Assembly: GCA_963740255.1 (NCBI GenBank) | Contig: CAVUDO010000002.1 | Coordinates: 992,001 to 1,056,000 of the forward strand | DNA: 64,000 nucleotides | Direction of reading: 5' to 3' | Source: CAVUDO01 sp963740255 | GTDB lineage: Bacteria > Actinomycetota > Actinomycetes > Mycobacteriales > Cryptosporangiaceae | Shown here: in pieces, positions 36,482-45,411 of the stretch | Numbering within the stretch: position 1 is the stretch's first letter | How the letters are laid out: each line of letters opens with the position of its first letter | Program-made: the position numbers and the translations under genes | Notes under the pieces: model-generated | Database searches by the model: none | The model's input: only the letters and a program-made list of their open reading frames with translations | What the model was told of the DNA's origin: nothing

Positions 36482-37702
36482 ATGACTACTGCCGGCAGCA
36501 GCAGCTCCGCCTTCGGGCGGATCGACGCGGAGGGCACGGTCTACGTGCGCACCGCGGCGGGCGAGCGTGCCGTGGGTTCATGGCAGGCGGGCACCCCGGA
36601 GGAAGGGCTGGCGCACTTCGGCCGACGCTACGACGACCTCCGCACCGAGGTGGAGCTGCTCGAAGCCAGGCTGAAGAGCGGTGCGGCCGACGCCAAGCAC
36701 ACCCTGGCCTCGGCCCAGCGGATCCGCGATTCGCTCGACACCGCCGCGGTCGTCGGCGACCTCGACGCGCTGTTCACCCGCCTGGCGGCACTGATCGGCA
36801 CGGCGGAGGGGCGTGCCGAGGAGCAGAAGGCCGCCCAGGCCGAGGCCCGGGAGAAGGCCACCGCCCGCAAGCGGGAGCTGGCCGAGGAGGCCGAGCAGCT
36901 GGGCAACGCGTCCACCCAGTGGAAGACCGCCGGCGACCGGATGCGCGAGATCCTCGAGGAGTGGAAGGCGATCCGGGGTGTCGACCGCAAGACCGACGCG
37001 GAGCTGTGGAAGCGGTACGCGGCCGCCCGCGACGCGTTCGGCCGGCGCCGCGGCAGTCACTTCGCGGGTCTGGACGCCCAGCGCAAGCAGGCCCAGACCC
37101 ACAAGGAGGAACTGGTCGCCCAGGCCGAGCAACTGGCCGAGTCCGACGACTGGCAGGGCACGGCCAACCAGCTCAAGCAACTGATGGTCGACTGGAAGGC
37201 GTCCGGCCGCGCTCCCCGCGAGGCCGAGGAGCAGCTGTGGAAGCGATTCCGGGCCGCCCAGGACACGTTCTTCTCCCGCCGGTCGGAGGTGTTCAGCGAA
37301 CGGGACGCCGAGTTCAAGGCCAACCAGCTCAAGAAGGAGGCGCTGCTGGCCGAGGCCGAGGCCATCGACGCCGACGCCGACCTGAAGGCGGCGCAGGCCG
37401 CGCTGCGGGCCGTCCAGAACAGGTGGGACGCGGTCGGCCGGGTGCCGCGCGAGGCGATGGCCCCGCTCGACCGGCGCATGCGCGTGGTGGAGGAGCGCGT
37501 CCGGGCCGCTCTCGACGCCCAGTGGCGGCGGGACGACCGGGACAGCAATCCGCTGCTCGGACAGGTGCGCGAGCAGGTGGCCAAGGCCGAACGGCAGCTG
37601 GAACGCGCCCAGGCCAGCGGCGACGCGCGCCGGATCGCCCAGGCCGAGGCCGCGCTGGAGTCCAAGCGGCAGTTCCTGCACCTCGCCGAGGGGGCGGGCT
37701 GA
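36482..37702 (+). CDS. DUF349 coiled-coil protein
   Basis: A 406-residue, highly charged, almost wholly helical protein with several DUF349 units. Each unit has a W-K-x3-R pattern (STQWKTAGDRMREILEEWKAI, LMVDWKASGRAPREAEEQLW, QNRWDAVGRVPREA). Such proteins may bind nucleic acid or ribosomes; the function is unproven. The ATG follows GAGGACGG. It diverges from miaA, and an extended -10-like TGTGAGAAT lies near 36415. Confidence 0.85.
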   Translation: MTTAGSSSSAFGRIDAEGTVYVRTAAGERAVGSWQAGTPEEGLAHFGRRYDDLRTEVELLEARLKSGAADAKHTLASAQRIRDSLDTAAVVGDLDALFTRLAALIGTAEGRAEEQKAAQAEAREKATARKRELAEEAEQLGNASTQWKTAGDRMREILEEWKAIRGVDRKTDAELWKRYAAARDAFGRRRGSHFAGLDAQRKQAQTHKEELVAQAEQLAESDDWQGTANQLKQLMVDWKASGRAPREAEEQLWKRFRAAQDTFFSRRSEVFSERDAEFKANQLKKEALLAEAEAIDADADLKAAQAALRAVQNRWDAVGRVPREAMAPLDRRMRVVEERVRAALDAQWRRDDRDSNPLLGQVREQVAKAERQLERAQASGDARRIAQAEAALESKRQFLHLAEGAG

Positions 37703-37814
37703 CGGTGGCGGCGGCCGCGGCCCGGCGGCACCCCCTGGCCCGCCGCGGCCCGCTCCGCCGCAGCGCGTACCACTGCGGCGCGCGCCACCGGTCCGCGGCG
37801 CCACGGAGCCGGTG

Positions 37815-38849
37815 ATGGGCGCCCATCGCCTCACGCACGCCCCGCCCCGGCGTCGCTGGCGACGGCTCGCGGTGATCGCCGGCATCCTCGCCCTGGCGCT
37901 GGTGGCCGCCACCGGGTGGGCGGTGGCGACCCGGGTCGGCCCGGCGTTCAACACGATCAGCTATCCGCCCGGCGGGATGACGATCGCGACCGGCGGCAGC
38001 GGCGGCGTGTACTTCGCGTACGGCTCGGCGTACAAGCAGGTGCTCGGCCAGGAGATGCCCGGGCTGAAGGTGCGGCTGGCCACCACCGCCGGCTCGGTCG
38101 ACAACCTCGGGCGGATGGCGCGCGGCGAGGTGCAGATGGCGTTCATCTCCGCCGATACCGCGTTCAAGATCGGCGAGTTCGCCCAGGACGGCGCCGGCCG
38201 GCAGGAGAAGACTGCCGACATCCGGGCCCTGGCCAGGGTCTACGACGAGTACGTCCAGATCGTGGTGCGGGCCGACTCGCCGATCCGCACGATGGCCGAC
38301 CTGCGCGGCAAGCGGGTCTCGACCGGCTCGCGTGGCTCGTCGGTGGAGGTCACCGCGTCCCGGCTGCTCGCCGCCGCCGACATCGACCCGGTCCGTCACC
38401 TGCGGCGGCACCAGCTCGGCATCGACGAGTCGGTGGCGCTGCTGCGGAGCGGCGGCCTGGACGCGTTCTTCTGGGTCGGTGGCCTGCCCACCCGGGCCAT
38501 TGCCACCCTCAGCAGCGATCTCAGGGTGCGGTTGCTGCCGCTGGGCAGCTACGTGAACCGGCTCCGGGGCACGTTCGGCACGTTCTACCGCCGGGCCACC
38601 GTCCCCGCGTCCGCCTACCCCGGCGTGGCCGAGACCGAGACCGTGGCCGTGCCGAGCTACCTGCTGGTGTCGGGCTCGCTCGGCCCGGACCTGGTGTACG
38701 AGCTGACCCGGGTGCTGTTCGACGGGCGGCCGCGGATCGCCGCCACCGTGCCCAGCGCGCGGCTGCTGGACACCCGGTCGGCCATCGCCACCGGGCCGGT
38801 CCCCCTGCATCCCGGTGCGCTGCGGTACTACCGCGCGATGAAGCCCTGA
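37815..38849 (+). CDS. TAXI-family TRAP transporter solute-binding protein (orphan)
   Basis: A 344-residue exported binding protein. A signal-anchor helix (about residues 20-40) is followed by the TAXI core: ATGGSGGVYFAYGSAYKQVL, ATTAGSVDNLGRMARGEVQMAFISAD, and RGKRVSTGSRGSSVEVTASRLL. TAXI proteins bind small organic anions such as glutamate or 2-oxoglutarate, usually for a fused DctQM permease. No TRAP permease is near. It converges on a histidine kinase and response regulator, so it may serve as a sensor input. ATG 37815 follows GGAG by six bases; GTG 37812 is the alternative. Confidence 0.85.
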   Translation: MGAHRLTHAPPRRRWRRLAVIAGILALALVAATGWAVATRVGPAFNTISYPPGGMTIATGGSGGVYFAYGSAYKQVLGQEMPGLKVRLATTAGSVDNLGRMARGEVQMAFISADTAFKIGEFAQDGAGRQEKTADIRALARVYDEYVQIVVRADSPIRTMADLRGKRVSTGSRGSSVEVTASRLLAAADIDPVRHLRRHQLGIDESVALLRSGGLDAFFWVGGLPTRAIATLSSDLRVRLLPLGSYVNRLRGTFGTFYRRATVPASAYPGVAETETVAVPSYLLVSGSLGPDLVYELTRVLFDGRPRIAATVPSARLLDTRSAIATGPVPLHPGALRYYRAMKP

Positions 38850-38910
38850 CGAAGGCTGGCCGTACCCCGAGCCCGGGCGGGCGCCACCCGCGGTCGGGCC
38901 CGGCCGGGCG

Positions 38911-40377
38911 CTACCCGCCCTCGGGCCCGGCCGGCGGGTACGGCCCGCGGTCGAGGCCGGGCGGGTACGGCCCGCGGTCGAGCACCATCAGGCGGTGCGC
39001 CTCGTCGGCACTGGGAACCGGGAGCACGAGGGTCACGGCCAGGCCGCGCGGCCGTCCACGCTCGACTTCCAGGTGGGCCGAGAACGTGGCCAGCAGGGTC
39101 GAGACGATCGCCAGTCCGAGGCCCGAGCCGGGCACGTTCGCGTGCCGCTTGCTGCGCCAGAAACGGTCGGCGGCCTTGGACATCTCCTCTTCCGGCAGGC
39201 CCTCGCCGTCGTCGGTGACGGTGATCCGCACCGAGTCGGCGGTGCCGCGGACCTCGGCCACCACCACGCCGGCCGTCGCGGCGTACTTCACCGCGTTCTC
39301 CAGCACCTCGTCCAGTGCCCGGCTCAGCGACTCCACGTCGACCATCGCCGTCGCGGCGGACTCACCCTCCCGGACCAGGATCAGGCCCCGCGCCTCGGCC
39401 CGAAGCCGCCACGCGCCGAGCCGGTCGTCCACCAGCGGCCCCACGTTGCGTGCCCGGACCGCGCCGAGGTGTCGTTCGGCCCGCGCCAGCGCCAGCATCT
39501 CGTCCAGGATCTGGCCCAGCCGCTCGCCCTCGTGGACCGCCTCGGCGAACTCCGCCCGGGCCGCGTCGGGCAGGTCGTCGGTGGCGTTGCCGAGCCGCAG
39601 CAGCAGCGCCGTGAGCGGGTTGCGCATCTGGTGGGAGGCCTCGGCCACGAACACCCGCTGCTGTTCCAGCGAGGAGCTCACCGTCTGGGCCATGTCGTTG
39701 AACGACAGCGCCAGCCGGCGAAGCTCCGGCGGGCCGGTCGAGGCCGGCACCCGGGTGTCCAGGTCGCCCTCGGCCAGCGCATGCGCGGCGGCGTCCAGGC
39801 TGCTCACCGGCCGCAGGACCCAGCGGGCCAGGGCCGCGGCCACCGTGCCGAACAGCGCGAGCGAGAGCAGCCCGGCCACGCCCAGGATCGCCCAGATCTG
39901 GAGCACCTGCTCCCGCAGCCGGTCGGTCGGCGAAATGGTCACCACCACCCCGGTGACCTCCCCGCCGGTGCCGAACGGCGCGGCGACGACCAGCGGGCGG
40001 TCGTCCCACGGCCACAGCACCAGCGGCTCCTCGGCCCGACGGCCCGACAGCGCCTCGTCCACCCGGGCCCGCACCCCGGGAGGGGTGAGGTCGACGCCGT
40101 CGCGGGAGGTGACCAGCACCTCGGCATCGCCGTCGAGCACCACCACCGGCACGCCGTACACCGCGTCGTAGCGGTTCATCTCCTCCTGCAACGCGGCGAG
40201 GTCGACGGCCGTCGACCCGTTGCGGGCGATCGAGGCAAACCGGTCGGTGTCGTTGAGCCGGTCGATGAACACCCGCTGCTGCTGGGAGACCGCGTAGCTG
40301 AACGCCAGCGGCACCTGAAGCGCCGCCACCACCAGGCCGATCATGGTCAGCAGCAGGACGAACAGGCGGACCCGCAT
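38911..40377 (-). CDS. Sensor histidine kinase
   Basis: A 488-residue membrane kinase. There are two transmembrane helices (about residues 5-28 and 165-185) around a 135-residue periplasmic domain, then HAMP, the H-box EASHQMRNPLTALLLRL, the N-box DEVLENAVKYA, and G-boxes DDGEGLP and GSGLGLAIV. The C-terminus ends in a duplicated DRGPYPP tail encoded by a direct DNA repeat. It lies one base downstream of its response regulator. The binding protein opposite may feed its sensor domain. Confidence 0.92.
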   Translation of the reverse strand: MRVRLFVLLLTMIGLVVAALQVPLAFSYAVSQQQRVFIDRLNDTDRFASIARNGSTAVDLAALQEEMNRYDAVYGVPVVVLDGDAEVLVTSRDGVDLTPPGVRARVDEALSGRRAEEPLVLWPWDDRPLVVAAPFGTGGEVTGVVVTISPTDRLREQVLQIWAILGVAGLLSLALFGTVAAALARWVLRPVSSLDAAAHALAEGDLDTRVPASTGPPELRRLALSFNDMAQTVSSSLEQQRVFVAEASHQMRNPLTALLLRLGNATDDLPDAARAEFAEAVHEGERLGQILDEMLALARAERHLGAVRARNVGPLVDDRLGAWRLRAEARGLILVREGESAATAMVDVESLSRALDEVLENAVKYAATAGVVVAEVRGTADSVRITVTDDGEGLPEEEMSKAADRFWRSKRHANVPGSGLGLAIVSTLLATFSAHLEVERGRPRGLAVTLVLPVPSADEAHRLMVLDRGPYPPGLDRGPYPPAGPEGG

Positions 40378-40378
40378 C

Positions 40379-41080
40379 TCAGGCCGCCGGGAACCGGTAG
40401 CCGACTCCGCGCACGGTCTCGATCGCCGCCGGCACGCCGAGCTTGGCCCGCACGGAGGCGACGTGCACCTCCAGCGTCCGCTCGTTGCCGCTCCAGGCCG
40501 AGTCCCACACCTCGGAAAGGATGTGCGACCGGCTGAAGACGATCCCCGGCTGGCGGGCGAGCATCGCGAGCAGGTTGAACTCCTTGCGGGTCAGCACCAC
40601 CGGCTGGTCGCGCACGGTGACCTCGCGCCGGTCGAGGTCGATGCGGACACCGTGCGAGGTCACCGTGCCGGGCGGCGCCGCGGCGCCGGCGTCCTCGGCC
40701 GTGGCGCGGCCCTGGGCCGGGCGGCTGCGGCGGAGCACAGCGTGCAGCCGGGCCAGCAACTCCCGCAGGTCGAACGGCTTGGTGAGGTAGTCGTCGGCGC
40801 CGACGTGCAGGCCGTGCAGCCGAGCGGCAAGGTCCGTGCGCGCGGTCACCATGATGATCGGGATGTCGCTGACCGCCCTGATCTCCCGGCACAGCTGCAT
40901 GCCGTCCTGGTCGGGCAGGCCGAGATCGAGCAGGATCGCGTCGAAGCGGGTGTCGCCGCCGATGCGGTCCAGCGCCAGCTGGGCGGTGCCGACCCGGTCG
41001 ACGTCGAGATCCTGCCGGCGCAGGCCCTCGACCAGCGCGCCGGCCACCCGGTCGTCGTCCTCGACGAGCAGCAACCGCAT
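40379..41080 (-). CDS. OmpR-family response regulator
   Basis: A 233-residue regulator. The receiver domain has the DD pair (VEDDD), the phospho-acceptor aspartate in ILLDLGLPDQDG, the T in VTARTD and the lysine in LTKPFD. The C-terminal winged helix has LTRKEFNLLAMLARQ and VHVASVRAKLG. It is transcribed ahead of the kinase as an operon. The ATG at 41080 follows GGAGG by about eight bases. Confidence 0.93.
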   Translation of the reverse strand: MRLLLVEDDDRVAGALVEGLRRQDLDVDRVGTAQLALDRIGGDTRFDAILLDLGLPDQDGMQLCREIRAVSDIPIIMVTARTDLAARLHGLHVGADDYLTKPFDLRELLARLHAVLRRSRPAQGRATAEDAGAAAPPGTVTSHGVRIDLDRREVTVRDQPVVLTRKEFNLLAMLARQPGIVFSRSHILSEVWDSAWSGNERTLEVHVASVRAKLGVPAAIETVRGVGYRFPAA

Positions 41081-41123
41081 CGGTACGCCTCCGCCCTCGT
41101 GTGGCCTCGATCTTGCCGGAGTG

Positions 41124-42704
41124 TCAGCCTGCGCCGCACCCCGACGCGCTCGCACCAGACGGGTCGGCCGGCGGTGCGCCGATCGTCGGCAGGCCGAGCG
41201 CGACCGCCGGCGAGCGGGGAACGCGACCGGCCGCCCACCGGTCGCCGGCCCTGGTCCGCCGGTGCGACGCGACCGGGGCGTCGGCGACCAGGTGGTGCGG
41301 GGCGGCATAGGTGAGGGCGGTCTCCACGACGTCGCCCGGTCGGATCTCGGCGTCGGCGGCCGCGAAGTGGACGAGCCGTCCGTCCCGGGCCCGTCCGGTC
41401 AGCCGTCCCGTGCCGGCGTCCTTGCGGCCCTCCCCCTCGGCCACCAGCAGTTCGACCGTCCGGCCGACCAACGCCTTGTTCTCGGCCCAGGACATCTCGT
41501 CCTGCAACACGACCAGCCGGTCGTACCGTTCGCGGACGACCTCCTTGGACACCTGACCGGGGAGTTCGGCCGCGGGGGTACCGGGACGCCTGGAGTACTG
41601 GAACGTGAACGCCCCGGCGAACCGGGCCTGCCGGACCACGTCCAGCGTCCGCTCGAAGTCCTCGTCGGTCTCGCCGGGGAAGCCGACGATGATGTCGGTG
41701 GTGATCGCGGCATCGGGCATCGCCGCCCGGACCCGGTCGAGGATGCCGAGGTAGCGCTCCTGGCGGTAGGAGCGGCGCATCGCCTTGAGCACCGCGTCCG
41801 AACCGGACTGCAGGGGCATGTGGAGCTGGTGGCAGACGTTGGGCGTCTCGGCCATCGCCGCGATCACGTCGTCGGTGAAGTCCCTGGGGTGCGGGGAGGT
41901 GAACCGCACCCGCTCCAGGCCGTCGACCGCGCCGCAGGCCCGCAGCAGTGCGCCGAACGCGTTCCGGTCGCCGAACTCCACGCCGTAGGAGTTGACGTTC
42001 TGGCCGAGCAGCGTCACCTCCAGGACGCCGTCGGCCACCAGCGCCCGCACCTCGGCGAGGATGTCGCCGGGCCGCCGGTCGGTCTCCCGGCCGCGCAGCG
42101 ACGGCACGATGCAGAACGTGCAGCTGTTGTTGCAGCCGACCGAGATCGACACCCAACCGGCGTAGGCGGAGTCGCGCCGGGTGGGCAGGGTGGACGGGAA
42201 CACGTCCAGCGACTCCAGGATCTCCACCTGGGCCTCGGCGTTGTGCCGGGCACGCTCCAGCAGCACCGGCAAGGCGCCGATGTTGTGGGTGCCGAAGACC
42301 ACGTCGACCCACGGGGCCCGGCGCAGGATCTCGCCGCGGTCCTTCTGCGCCAGGCAGCCGCCTACCGCGATCTGCATGCCGGGGTGCGCCTTCTTGGCCG
42401 GCACCAGCTGGCCGAGGTTGCCGTAGAGCCGGTTGTCGGCGTTCTCCCGCACCGCGCAGGTGTTGAAGACGACCACGTCGGCCGGCCCGACGCTCTCGGC
42501 CCGGACGTACCCGGCTGCCTCGAGCAGGCCGGAGAGCCGCTCGGAGTCGTGCACGTTCATCTGGCAGCCGAAGGTGCGGACCTGATAGGAGCGTCCGACA
42601 CCGGCGGCGTCCGCGGGATCGGGCGCTCCGGTCGGTTCGGCGGGGCCGGGCGTCGCGGGGCCGGGCGTCGCGGGGCCGGGCGTCGCGGCATGGATCGTCG
42701 TCAT
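41124..42704 (-). CDS. miaB: tRNA-2-methylthio-N6-dimethylallyladenosine synthase MiaB
   Basis: A 526-residue radical-SAM methylthiotransferase acting on i6A37 made by MiaA. The auxiliary-cluster cysteines are in TFGCQMN, NTCAVRENA and VGGCLAQ; the radical-SAM motif is GCNNSCTFCIVP. A C-terminal TRAM-like domain follows. The N-terminus has an unusual PGPAT repeat (three near-copies from a 15-bp DNA repeat), and the C-terminus a 60-residue Ala/Pro-rich tail. The start ATG is at 42704. Confidence 0.95.
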   Translation of the reverse strand: MTTIHAATPGPATPGPATPGPAEPTGAPDPADAAGVGRSYQVRTFGCQMNVHDSERLSGLLEAAGYVRAESVGPADVVVFNTCAVRENADNRLYGNLGQLVPAKKAHPGMQIAVGGCLAQKDRGEILRRAPWVDVVFGTHNIGALPVLLERARHNAEAQVEILESLDVFPSTLPTRRDSAYAGWVSISVGCNNSCTFCIVPSLRGRETDRRPGDILAEVRALVADGVLEVTLLGQNVNSYGVEFGDRNAFGALLRACGAVDGLERVRFTSPHPRDFTDDVIAAMAETPNVCHQLHMPLQSGSDAVLKAMRRSYRQERYLGILDRVRAAMPDAAITTDIIVGFPGETDEDFERTLDVVRQARFAGAFTFQYSRRPGTPAAELPGQVSKEVVRERYDRLVVLQDEMSWAENKALVGRTVELLVAEGEGRKDAGTGRLTGRARDGRLVHFAAADAEIRPGDVVETALTYAAPHHLVADAPVASHRRTRAGDRWAAGRVPRSPAVALGLPTIGAPPADPSGASASGCGAG

Positions 42705-42716
42705 GGCACCGCCAGC

Positions 42717-42739
42717 GTAACGTCCGCCCAGGTCGTTAC
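42717..42739. promoter_or_regulatory. Inverted repeat between miaB and gluA
   Basis: GTAACG-N11-CGTTAC is a perfect dyad in the 125-bp divergent gap, 13 bp from the miaB start and about 90 bp upstream of the gluA start. It could be an operator for the glutamate transporter operon or for miaB. Confidence 0.4.
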
Positions 42740-42829
42740 CCGTCCGTGATCGGCGTAGGGGCCGGCTCGCGTTCCCACGTCGATAAAGTTCCGGCGTATC
42801 GAGGTGTGTCATCGGACGTGGGGAGCGGG

Positions 42830-43627
42830 ATGGCTGAGCAGTCAGGCGCGCCGGGAGACACCTCCGGGCGCACACCGGCCGCGGAGGACGCCGGGCCCCT
42901 GGTGGCGCTGCGTGAGGTGAACAAGTTCTTCGGCGACCTGCACGTCCTGCGCGACATCAACCTCGAGATCGCCAAGGGCGAGGTCGTCGTCGTGATCGGG
43001 CCGTCGGGTTCGGGCAAGTCCACCCTGTGCCGAGCGATCAACCGGCTCGAGCCGATCCAGGGCGGCGAGATCTTCGTCGACGGGACGAAGCTCCCCGAGG
43101 AGGGCAAGGGCCTGGCCGCACTCCGCGCCGACGTCGGCATGGTGTTCCAGTCGTTCAACCTCTTCGCGCACAAGACGATCGTGCAGAACGTGATGCTCGG
43201 TCCGATGAAGGTGCGCAAGGAGAGCACGTCGGCCGCGCGCGAGCACGCGATGCAGTTGCTCACGCGGGTCGGCATCGCCGAGCAGGCCGACAAGTACCCG
43301 GCCCAGCTCTCCGGCGGGCAGCAGCAGCGGGTCGCGATCGCGCGGGCACTGGCAATGCGCCCCAAGGTCATGCTCTTCGACGAGCCGACCAGCGCGCTCG
43401 ACCCGGAGATGGTCAACGAGGTGCTCGACGTGATGACCTCGCTGGCACGGGACGGCATGACGATGGTCGTCGTCACGCACGAGATGGGGTTCGCCCGCAA
43501 GGCGGCCAACCGGGTGGTCTTCATGGCCGACGGCCAGATCGTCGAGACCGCCGATCCCGACACGTTCTTCGACCGGCCAGCCTCCGACCGGGCCAAGGAC
43601 TTCCTGTCCAAGATTCTCACGCACTAG
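42830..43627 (+). CDS. gluA: Glutamate ABC transporter ATP-binding protein
   Basis: A 265-residue polar amino-acid-type ATPase. Walker A is GPSGSGKST, the Q-loop follows in MVFQSFNLF, the signature is LSGGQQQRVAIARAL, and Walker B is VMLFDEPTSALD. It energises the GluCD permease. The ATG at 42830 follows GGGGAG; an upstream ATG at 42746 lacks a ribosome binding site. It is first in a four-gene gluABCD operon. Confidence 0.93.
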   Translation: MAEQSGAPGDTSGRTPAAEDAGPLVALREVNKFFGDLHVLRDINLEIAKGEVVVVIGPSGSGKSTLCRAINRLEPIQGGEIFVDGTKLPEEGKGLAALRADVGMVFQSFNLFAHKTIVQNVMLGPMKVRKESTSAAREHAMQLLTRVGIAEQADKYPAQLSGGQQQRVAIARALAMRPKVMLFDEPTSALDPEMVNEVLDVMTSLARDGMTMVVVTHEMGFARKAANRVVFMADGQIVETADPDTFFDRPASDRAKDFLSKILTH

Positions 43628-43703
43628 ACGGTTCGGTCGCGACCAGGCAGTTCGGTCCGCCCGGACGATCAGAATCCGACACACCGCTGATGAAGGAGCA
43701 AAC

Positions 43704-44579
43704 ATGAAGATGCGCAAGCTGACCGCCGGACTCGCGGCGGCGACGCTCGCGTTCGGCCTGGCCGCCTGTGGGGGGGACTCGGGCGACACCGCGACGGTGG
43801 ACACCAAGGCCACCTTCGCCGCCGGCTCCACGATGGAGAAGCTGAACAAGGCACAGAAGGTGACGGTCGGCACCAAGTTCGACCAGCCGCTGTTCGGCCT
43901 CAAGGGCCTGGACGGCAAGCCCGCCGGCTTCGACGTCGAGATCGCCAAGATCATCGCCGGCAAGCTGGGCATCCCCGCCGACAAGGTCGAGTTCCTCGAG
44001 TCGACCTCGAAGGTCCGCGAGGAGTTCATCGAGCAGGGCAAGGTCGACTTCGTCGTCGCCACCTACACGATCAACGACAAGCGCAAGCTGCGGGTCGCCT
44101 TCGCCGGCCCGTACTACGAGGCCGGCCAGGACATCATGGTGAAGTCCGACAACTCGACCATCACCGGCCCGGAATCCTTCAAGGACGGCAAGGCGCGGGT
44201 CTGCTCGGTCGAGGGCTCGACCCCGTCGGAGAAGATCAAGGAGTACCTGAAGGACCCGAAGCAGCTGGTGCTCTTCGACGTGTACTCCAAGTGCGCTGAT
44301 GCCCTGAAGAACGGCCAGGTCGACGCGGTCACCACCGACAACGTCATCCTGCTCGGTCTGGTCGACAAGTCCGGCGGCGCGTTCAAGCTCGTCGGCAAGC
44401 CCTTCACCAAGGAGCCCTACGGCATCGGCGTGAAGAAGGACGACACCGCGTTCCGCAACTTCATCAACGACACGCTCGAGGCCGCGGCCAAGGACGGCTC
44501 GTACGAGAAGGCGTGGAAGGACACCGCCGGCAAGGTGGCCAAGGACACCCCGACGCTGCCCACGATCGACCGCTACTGA
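43704..44579 (+). CDS. gluB: Glutamate ABC transporter substrate-binding lipoprotein
   Basis: A 291-residue SBP of family 3. The signal ends in the lipobox LAACG (Cys at about 23), so it is anchored outside the membrane. The ligand domain shows TVGTKFDQPLFG, FDVEIAKIIAGKLG and the STPSEKIKEYL hinge region. The ATG follows AAGGAG. A strong hairpin after its stop separates it from the permease genes and may raise its relative expression. Confidence 0.92.
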   Translation: MKMRKLTAGLAAATLAFGLAACGGDSGDTATVDTKATFAAGSTMEKLNKAQKVTVGTKFDQPLFGLKGLDGKPAGFDVEIAKIIAGKLGIPADKVEFLESTSKVREEFIEQGKVDFVVATYTINDKRKLRVAFAGPYYEAGQDIMVKSDNSTITGPESFKDGKARVCSVEGSTPSEKIKEYLKDPKQLVLFDVYSKCADALKNGQVDAVTTDNVILLGLVDKSGGAFKLVGKPFTKEPYGIGVKKDDTAFRNFINDTLEAAAKDGSYEKAWKDTAGKVAKDTPTLPTIDRY

Positions 44580-44591
44580 TCCAGCTCTGAC

Positions 44592-44634
44592 CTCGGCCGG
44601 ATCGGGCTCGCCCCGCGAGCCCGATCCGGCCGAG
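44592..44634 (+). terminator. 19-bp perfect intercistronic hairpin after gluB
   Basis: A perfect 19-bp stem, CTCGGCCGGATCGGGCTCG with its complement, around a CCCCG loop, begins 12 bases after the gluB stop. It lies inside the operon, so it probably acts as a partial terminator or 3'-end stabiliser giving more binding protein than permease. Confidence 0.85.
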
Positions 44635-44709
44635 AACTGTTCCAGTGTTCCCAGCCCGCCGGCACGGTAGCTGTACGAACCGGCCCGTCCACCCCGAGGA
44701 GGTCCGCCG

Positions 44710-45411
44710 ATGAACGTGCTCATCGAACAGTTCCCCGTGTTCCGGGACGGCTTCATCGTGACGCTCCAGATCTGCATCCTCGCGGCGATCGGATCGCTCC
44801 TGCTCGGCACCTTGCTGGCCGGCCTCCGCGTCTCCCCCATCCCGCCGCTGCGGTGGCTCGGCACGGCGTACGTCACGGTGGTCCGTAACACCCCGCTCAC
44901 GATCGTGTTCTTCATGGGGGCGTTCGGTCTCGGCGCGATCGGGGTCAAGGTCGAGTTCCTCAACCTTCCCGGCGTCAACCAGTTCGTCGACCTGCTGGAC
45001 GACGTGTTCTTCCGATTCGCGGTGGTCGCGCTGACGGTGTACACCGCAGCATTCGTCTGTGAGGCGCTGCGTTCGGGCATCAACAGCGTCGCGTCCGGCC
45101 AGTCCGAGGCGGGACGTTCCCTGGGACTGACCTTCCTGCAGAATCTCCGGCTGATCGTGCTCCCGCAGGCTCGGCGGGCGAGCGTGGTGCCCGTCGGCAG
45201 CGTGATCATCGCGATGATCAAGAACTCGGCTCTCGCCGGCGCCTTCGGCGTCGCCGGCGACCTGTACGGCACCGCCGGCAGACTGACCGGTGCGCTCGGG
45301 GAGCCGTTCATCCCGGTCGCCATCGGTATCGGGTTCTGCTATCTGATACTCACCGTCCCGCTCGGCCTGCTCATGGACCGCGTCGAGCGGCGTCAGGCGG
45401 TTACGCGATGA
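44710..45411 (+). CDS. gluC: Glutamate ABC transporter permease
   Basis: A 233-residue His/Glu/Gln-type permease with about five helices and the EAA-like loop ALRSGINSVASGQSEAGRSLG for contact with the ATPase. The ATG follows GAGGAGG by about eight bases. The stop overlaps gluD by four bases. Confidence 0.93.
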   Translation: MNVLIEQFPVFRDGFIVTLQICILAAIGSLLLGTLLAGLRVSPIPPLRWLGTAYVTVVRNTPLTIVFFMGAFGLGAIGVKVEFLNLPGVNQFVDLLDDVFFRFAVVALTVYTAAFVCEALRSGINSVASGQSEAGRSLGLTFLQNLRLIVLPQARRASVVPVGSVIIAMIKNSALAGAFGVAGDLYGTAGRLTGALGEPFIPVAIGIGFCYLILTVPLGLLMDRVERRQAVTR

